From an uncultured Candidatus Saccharibacteria bacterium (GTDB taxonomy: Bacteria; Patescibacteria; Saccharimonadia; Saccharimonadales; UBA6022), in the NCBI GenBank assembly GCA_946479115.1, contig CAMLED010000022.1:1-12275 (forward strand): DNA of 12,275 nucleotides, in the 5' to 3' direction. Shown piece by piece: positions 5,774-9,930 of the stretch (position 1 is the first letter of the stretch; each line of letters starts with the position of its first letter). A program made the translations under genes and the position numbers. A model generated the notes under the pieces. It was not told the origin of the DNA, ran no database searches, and was given only the letters and a program-made list of their open reading frames with translations.

Positions 5774-7289
5774 GTGCTTTGTCTATATTGCAATGCTTCA
5801 CTGACATGCTGAATCGTAATGTCGGAGCTATTTTCAAGATCAGCGATAGTGCGGGCAACCCGGATAATTTTAAAATAGCTGCGGGCACTCAAATTAAGTC
5901 GGTCGGTTGCTGTGCCAAGAAGCTGGCGAACATCAGTCGAGAGTGCCAGGTCATTCTTAATCTCCCGACTGGTTAAATTACTGTTGTTTTTACCGCTACC
6001 TTTATATCTGTTAGCCTGCGCTGCAGAGGCGATTTTGATTATGCTTAGAGCATCAGTATGTTGTGATGATTGCATCGTATGATGATCCAAAAGCGTATCA
6101 TTTGGCACTCGTGATACATTAACCACCAGATCAATACGGTCCATGAATGGCCCCGATAAGCGACGTTGATAGGAAAGTATTTGGGTGCTCGTACAGCTAC
6201 ATTCGCGGGTGGCGTCACCATAAAATCCACAAGGGCAGGGGTTCATGGTGGCTACGAGCATGAAATCTGCCGGATAATTAACATGCCCATTAATGCGGCT
6301 GACTGATACGCGTCGATCTTCGAGCGGTTGGCGGAGTGACTCTAGCACGGCGCGTGGGTACTCGGGAATTTCGTCTAGAAATAGAACGCCCAGATGAGCC
6401 AGGCTGATCTCGCCTGGCTTAGGGTGGGTGCCTCCCCCAATGAGGGCAATGCGGCTCGCCGTATGATGAGGCGTCCGAAAGGGTCGTGCGGTGACGACAT
6501 CGTCAATCATTTCTCCTGCCAGACTATGGAGTTTTGTAACAGCAATTTTCTCATTCGACAGTAATGGGGGGAGCAACCCTGTTAAAGTCCGTGCCAGCAT
6601 GGTTTTGCCGGTTCCAGGCGGCCCTGTCAGCAGAATATTGTGATGACCAGCAGCGGCTATGATTAAGGCTCGTTTGGCTTGTTCTTGGCCATGTACATCG
6701 TCCAGGGTTGGGCCGTCGACCGAAGGAGCTGTCGTTAGGTCGGAGCTTGGAGTGACCGTGGGCTGCAGAATAACTTCTTGTTTAAGATGTAAGTAGAGCT
6801 CTTTTAATGAACGAACGCCTATGACGGTAATACCGCTCACTAAACTTGCTTGTTGCACATTAGCATGTGGAAGATAGATGGTTGCCAGGCCTGCCTTTTT
6901 GGCTGTTTCGGTTAAGGTGATTACACCTTTAACGGGGCGTAGGCTACCGTCGAGCGCTAGTTCACCCGCGAAAGCGGCATGGTTAACTTCTGATTGTCGC
7001 AACTGGCCACCGCTTGTCAGGATGGCTAGGGCAATAGGTAGGTCATAGTGGGTTCCATCTTTAGGGAGTTCGGCCGGCGCTAAATTAATAGTGATGCGTC
7101 GTGTCGGGTACTCAAGCAGGGAGTTAACGATAGCACTTTTGACACGCTCTTTGGCTTCAGTAATGGCCTTATCAGCCATGCCAACGATTTGCAGAATAGG
7201 CAGCCTTTAGTGGCATCACTTTCCACCTCTATTAAATGGCCCTCAAATCCGAGTGGTGCAGCCGATAATACCTTGGCAACCATTGTCAT
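5770..7289 (-). pseudogene. comM: ComM-type Mg-chelatase-like AAA+ ATPase, broken by a 1-nt frameshift
   Basis: ComM is a hexameric helicase that drives branch migration in natural transformation. The main body (5770-7179, 469 residues from MADKAITEAKERV) has a LonC-like N-domain (INLAPAELPKDGTHYDLPIA, AGELALDGSLRPVKG), Walker A GPPGTGKT (186-193), Walker B VLFLDE (265-270), the NPCPCG and CSC cysteines (315-329) and a C-terminal helical domain. The missing N-terminus is in another frame upstream: MVAKVLSAAPLGFEGHLIEV through DATKG. The reading breaks at 7199-7203: the minus strand reads AAA GGC TGC CTA, where relatives need AAA GGC CTG CCT, i.e. one C is missing. Restoring it gives about 506 residues, the normal length. 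No slippery heptamer was seen. It may be a sequencing error or a recent mutation. The start (ATG 7289 or 7283) lacks a clear Shine-Dalgarno. Confidence 0.85.
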
Positions 7290-7330
7290 AATGCTTGTAG
7301 TTAAACACACTGGCCTCAATCTGTAAACGA

Positions 7331-7339
7331 TGGTATACT
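7331..7339 (+). promoter_or_regulatory. Extended -10 promoter of tmRNA
   Basis: TGGTATACT (TGN plus TATACT). Transcription should begin near 7346, leaving a short 5' leader for RNase P to remove before G7355. The same bases on the minus strand read TAGTAT, a possible -10 for comM, so the 65-nt gap may be a divergent promoter. Confidence 0.65.
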
Positions 7340-7354
7340 AGGGGTGTTCATGTT

Positions 7355-7752
7355 GGGGCTGAATTTAGCTTTCGACAGAGGGAATTTAACAGATTATTTT
7401 GCAAGCCGACCATACACGTACGTATATTTTTAATTGCAAACAAACTTGCATCAGCATTTGCTAGCCTAAAGAGCCTTTTCGCTCCTAACTACGCATTTGC
7501 GCCAATCGTAGCCTAATACGCTCGATCATCATTTGCTAGCAGGTGACATAGCGGCAGATGGTGTTATACACCATGTCACTTATTTCTTTAACGCGCAGTG
7601 GCATTAAAGAAAGAAATTTTACCACGTGACTGTTCGGATATTTTTGTGTATCTTTTAGTTCGAATGGTCGTAAATAATTAAGATAGACTATGCTTGTAGA
7701 CGAATAATCCGTTACCTTTTGGACCGGGGGGCAGTGCCCCGCAGCTCCACCA
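7355..7752 (+). ncRNA. ssrA: Transfer-messenger RNA (tmRNA)
   Basis: tmRNA rescues stalled ribosomes and tags the nascent protein for degradation. The tRNA-like ends are clear: GGGGCTG (7355-7361) pairs with CAGCTCC (7742-7748) in a 7-bp acceptor stem with one G-U pair, followed by discriminator A and an encoded CCA (7750-7752). The 5' segment contains the typical TTTCGACAG. The tag reading frame probably resumes at GCA 7436 and runs 26 codons to TAA 7514-7516; the peptide starts ANKLASAF and ends NYAFAPIVA, with a hydrophobic tail like known ClpXP tags. Pseudoknot-like pairings follow (GTGACAT with ATGTCAC; TTCTTTAA with TTAAAGAA). The T-stem CGGGG/CCCCG encloses a 7-nt loop GGCAGTG rather than the usual TTCRANT, which is odd. 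398 nt, a normal size. Confidence 0.93.
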
Positions 7753-7762
7753 ATTTGAATTC

Positions 7763-7791
7763 AAAATACCGCCTCGATGGCGGTATTTTTT
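7763..7791 (+). terminator. tmRNA intrinsic terminator
   Basis: AAAATACCGCC, loop TCGAT, GGCGGTATTTTTT: an 11-bp stem and a T-run, starting 10 nt after the tmRNA CCA end. Confidence 0.9.
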
Positions 7792-7821
7792 ATGTTGTAA
7801 CAGGGTGTTTTAGCTAAAATA

Positions 7822-7852
7822 AAAACAACCACCTGCGAGTAGTGGTTGTTTT
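7822..7852. terminator. Second intrinsic, possibly bidirectional terminator
   Basis: AAAACAACCAC, a 9-nt loop CTGCGAGTA, GTGGTTGTTTT: a perfect 11-bp inverted repeat with A- and T-tracts on each side. It could back up the tmRNA terminator, or end a minus-strand transcript coming from the gene-poor block to the right, although no gene is visible there. Confidence 0.75.
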
Positions 7853-7986
7853 GTGTGGAGTTTTTGAATGCTGTTTATTTTTGGCTTCTGTATAATTTAT
7901 TTATTCAGGAGCTACCCCTATAATATGACGTCAAAGCGCTTAAGTCAACACTATTTATCAAAAAAGTTTTATTAATAAATACGACG

Positions 7987-7995
7987 TGTGGATAA
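7987..7995 (-). promoter_or_regulatory. Perfect DnaA-box match
   Basis: TGTGGATAA is the complement of the consensus DnaA box TTATCCACA. A one-mismatch relative (ATATACACA) lies at 8140-8148. There is no dense cluster and no dnaA or dnaN gene in view, so this alone does not establish an origin. Confidence 0.4.
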
Positions 7996-8350
7996 CCTAT
8001 ATGTGGGGTAAAAAATGGTGTTCGAAACACTAGCTGTGTTTATGTCAGTGTGAATACAAAATATCGCACATAGAAACTGCCTATTTGATACCAATATGGG
8101 CAGGGAGGGCGAGCGTTAGTCGCATAGGCGAGGGTAACTATATACACAAATAGTAGCAGAACCTTATCGTGGGTAATCGATGCATGGTTACGTGCTGTGA
8201 TAATGCGATAGATTCCGCAGAACTTTGTAACCGCATATTGATGAAACCTAAACAGCTGGCTGTCATGGCTAGTTGTTATAGGCAATTTTACTGCGAACTG
8301 GTGTTCGTAATTCTGGGTGCACGTATAAAGCGCTAGTGTTTATGTATGAT

Positions 8351-8446
8351 GCTGAGTTGCCAAGTTGAGGGCTCTTTGACTCAGCCGTCTTGGTGAGACA
8401 AGCAGGTACGACGCTAGCATTAGCGGGATTTAGGGCATAGCTTTTT
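8351..8446 (+). other. Possible structured RNA segment
   Basis: Successive stems in about 95 nt: GCTGAGT/ACTCAGC (8351-8357 with 8379-8385, and an inner CAAG/CTTTG), CTTG/CAAG (8389-8392 with 8399-8402) and CGCTA-GCAT-TAGCG (8412-8425), then TTTTT at 8442-8446. TATAAA at 8324-8329 could be a weak -10. The cluster is locally more GC-rich than its surroundings. No RNA family is recognised. Confidence 0.3.
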
Positions 8447-8501
8447 ATAAGGATTGCTTGTAAATGATATTTGTTGTTGTTTTTATGACTTTATAATACT
8501 C

Positions 8502-8554
8502 ACAACGATAAATATATACGTATCTGTTATTTTGTTAAATAATTATCATCGTTG
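8502..8554. repeat. Imperfect inverted repeat
   Basis: CAACGAT plus AA pairs with TTAT plus ATCGTTG across an AT-rich centre, followed by a T-run (TTTTT). It could be a weak terminator or a protein-binding site, or simply a product of AT-rich composition. Confidence 0.35.
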
Positions 8555-8602
8555 TTTTTATTGCTATATTAATTTAATGAATACGTATTGACCAAATATG
8601 AT

Positions 8603-8626
8603 GCTTGTGCTATTGTAAACACAAGC
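8603..8626 (+). terminator. Possible weak intrinsic terminator
   Basis: GCTTGTG, a 10-nt loop, CACAAGC, then TTTT. The stem is perfect over 7 bp but the T-run is short. If real, it would end a transcript beginning inside the gene-poor block. Confidence 0.35.
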
Positions 8627-8833
8627 TTTTACAAAAACAAACAAAAGCAAAAAACCTTAACAATTCAATCATGTGACCGCACGTTTTGATGGAAACTTGG
8701 CGACACCACAGACGCAATATATAAGATTTACTATCATTTACTATGTAAACGCACCTTTTAATCTTGTATATACACCAGTGATGTTGCCAATGCTCCGTCA
8801 ATAATATGACGTGTAGCTCGGATACATAAGTAC

Positions 8834-8889
8834 CGATATACCTAGTTAAACCCTGTTAATTCTTAATAGTCTGACTACTAGGTATATCG
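8834..8889. repeat. 13-bp perfect inverted repeat with a 30-nt centre
   Basis: CGATATACCTAGT (8834-8846) and ACTAGGTATATCG (8877-8889) are exact reverse complements. The centre contains TTAA repeats and AGT-CTG-ACT. There is no T-run, so it is not a terminator. It could be an RNA hairpin, an operator with two half-sites, or a recombination-type site; nothing in the sequence decides between these. Confidence 0.55.
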
Positions 8890-9051
8890 TGGAAAATGAA
8901 ACCGAACCAAGACGTATGCCCCAGATTTTTCTGGAGCGGTCAATTGCCTGTAGCGGCAAGTTGTTCACTGACACACGCATCAAAATATTTATAGGATGGT
9001 CAGTGCTTGTCTGAACATTATAACTTGCTGCTCGGGCTCTCATGAATTGAA

Positions 9052-9060
9052 TGATATACT
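9052..9060 (+). promoter_or_regulatory. Extended -10 promoter giving a leaderless start at 9068
   Basis: TGATATACT (TGN plus TATACT) ends exactly 7 nt before ATG 9068. There is no Shine-Dalgarno in the vicinity, so transcription would begin at or next to the A of the start codon. Confidence 0.6.
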
Positions 9061-9067
9061 TATGAAT

Positions 9068-9454
9068 ATGTTGGGCAGAGTGTTAGCAATTAGTGTTACC
9101 GTAGCGTTGGTTTTATTGACTGTATTACTACAGACGACAACACCGGCCACGATTGGTCCACTAGGAATTCTTGTTATTTTTGTATTGATGTACGTGTCAG
9201 CAGTTGGAATGCTGACTTTTTTATTGTGGAGCAGTAATCGACTGATCGCACGTGCCATGGCGTACGGCTCAGTTAAGCGACCGCTGCAACAGTTAAGTAT
9301 GCGAAAAGCATATTATTTTGCTTCCGTGATAGCACTTGCTCCAGTTATGGTAGTTGGCATGCAGTCAGTGGGGGAGGTGGGTGTTTATGAGCTTTTGCTG
9401 GTCATGGTTTTTGTGAGTATTTCATGTGTTTATATCGCTAAAAGATCAAGCTAA
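9068..9454 (+). CDS. Small multi-pass membrane protein, unknown function
   Basis: 128 residues from ATG 9068. Roughly four hydrophobic segments are visible: VLAISVTVALVLLTVLLQ, LGILVIFVLMYVSAVGMLTF, AYYFASVIALAPVMVVGM and YELLLVMVFVSISCVYIA, with short positively charged connectors (around KRPLQQLSMRK) and a basic end (AKRSS). I do not recognise a family. The start is set by the extended -10 seven bases upstream; an ATG at 9062 or a longer frame from 8996 is possible but has no Shine-Dalgarno. Its position before the Pro-rich protein and the TraG-like ATPase suggests, by context only, a membrane accessory of that system. It has its own promoter, so it need not be co-expressed with them. Confidence 0.7.
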   Translation: MLGRVLAISVTVALVLLTVLLQTTTPATIGPLGILVIFVLMYVSAVGMLTFLLWSSNRLIARAMAYGSVKRPLQQLSMRKAYYFASVIALAPVMVVGMQSVGEVGVYELLLVMVFVSISCVYIAKRSS

Positions 9455-9482
9455 AACCATGTATATTATCTTGTTGTGATTA

Positions 9483-9491
9483 TGCTATAAT
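9483..9491 (+). promoter_or_regulatory. Extended -10 promoter giving a leaderless start at 9499
   Basis: TGCTATAAT (perfect TGN-TATAAT) ends exactly 7 nt before ATG 9499, with no Shine-Dalgarno between. The geometry is the same as at 9052-9068. Confidence 0.65.
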
Positions 9492-9498
9492 TACAGAT

Positions 9499-9915
9499 AT
9501 GGAACCCAAACTCCCTGTGCTGAATAATGGACCAGAGCATGTCCCGACTAATTATGGTCAAGGATTTGAGCAGGCGCCTATGCCTGCAACCCCTGAAACG
9601 GGCATTGAGACTGGTGCGGAGCGGGTAGAGCAACGCAGTGAAGCAACGCCAGCTGCGGTGAATAGTATGCCAGTACTCCCGGTTATCCCTGCGCCTGCAC
9701 CTTCTGCACCTACGAGCGACCCAGCTGTGGTGACGGATGATATGCCGATTGCAGCAAATGATGATGATCTTATCGAAAAGGAGTGGGTAGATAAGGCTAA
9801 GAAAATTATTCTTCAGACCAAAGATGATCCTTATCGTCGTGAACAAGAGGTGAGTAAGCTGCAGGCTGATTATTTACGCAAGCGATACGGAAAGGAGCTT
9901 GGCGCTTCAGAATAG
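9499..9915 (+). CDS. Pro/Ala-rich protein with conserved charged C-terminal motif
   Basis: 138 residues. Residues ~1-88 are low-complexity, rich in Pro, Ala, Glu and Thr (for example the PAPAPSAP run at 64-71), and are probably disordered. Residues ~90-134 form a charged helical module: LIEKEWVDKAKKIILQTKDD, PYRREQEVSKLQ, ADYLRKRYGKEL. From memory, this module recurs in short proteins next to type IV secretion-like ATPase genes in Saccharibacteria and other CPR genomes; its function is unknown. There is no signal peptide or membrane segment. The mRNA is probably leaderless (extended -10 at 9483). The stop lies 15 nt before the ATPase start, so the two genes are likely co-transcribed and the product may act with the ATPase. 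Confidence 0.8.
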   Translation: MEPKLPVLNNGPEHVPTNYGQGFEQAPMPATPETGIETGAERVEQRSEATPAAVNSMPVLPVIPAPAPSAPTSDPAVVTDDMPIAANDDDLIEKEWVDKAKKIILQTKDDPYRREQEVSKLQADYLRKRYGKELGASE

Positions 9916-9930
9916 CGTGAAGTATCTATT

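Larger units (their letters stand above)
7853..9051. other. Gene-poor block of about 1.2 kb
   Basis: I find no credible protein gene here on either strand. The open frames are short, cysteine- and aromatic-rich in a way typical of antisense AT-rich DNA, and have no Shine-Dalgarno. The block is AT-rich, with scattered hairpins listed separately: a candidate structured segment at 8351-8446, stems at 8502-8554 and 8603-8626, and a strong inverted repeat at 8834-8889. Further small hairpins are CCAGA/TCTGG (around 8921-8934) and TTGCC/GGCAA (around 8944-8960). TATAAT matches occur at 7891-7896, 7919-7924 and 8492-8497. The 12-mer ATAATATGACGT occurs at 7920-7931 and again at 8801-8812. It may hold one or more RNAs, a regulatory or replication site, or decayed sequence. 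Confidence 0.6.

Noticed and set aside
7199..7208. Programmed -1 frameshift in comM
   Set aside because: The sequence around the break (ACT AAA GGC TGC) is not an X XXY YYZ slippery site, and ComM is not known to use frameshifting.
8010..8036. T-arm-like TGGTG-TTCGAAA-CACTA that might indicate a tRNA gene
   Set aside because: No matching acceptor, D or anticodon arms are found at the required distances, and no complement to the following bases is seen upstream.
8040..8285. Minus-strand 81-codon frame in the gene-poor block
   Set aside because: No Shine-Dalgarno, no recognisable domain, and a composition rich in Cys, His and aromatic residues expected of random AT-rich sequence.
8610..8801. 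Minus-strand 63-codon frame, Cys/Trp-rich
   Set aside because: Same reasons: no ribosome binding site, no domain, overlaps a hairpin.
7853..9051. CRISPR array or transposon
   Set aside because: No regularly spaced repeats, no terminal inverted repeats with target duplications, and no transposase or cas gene.
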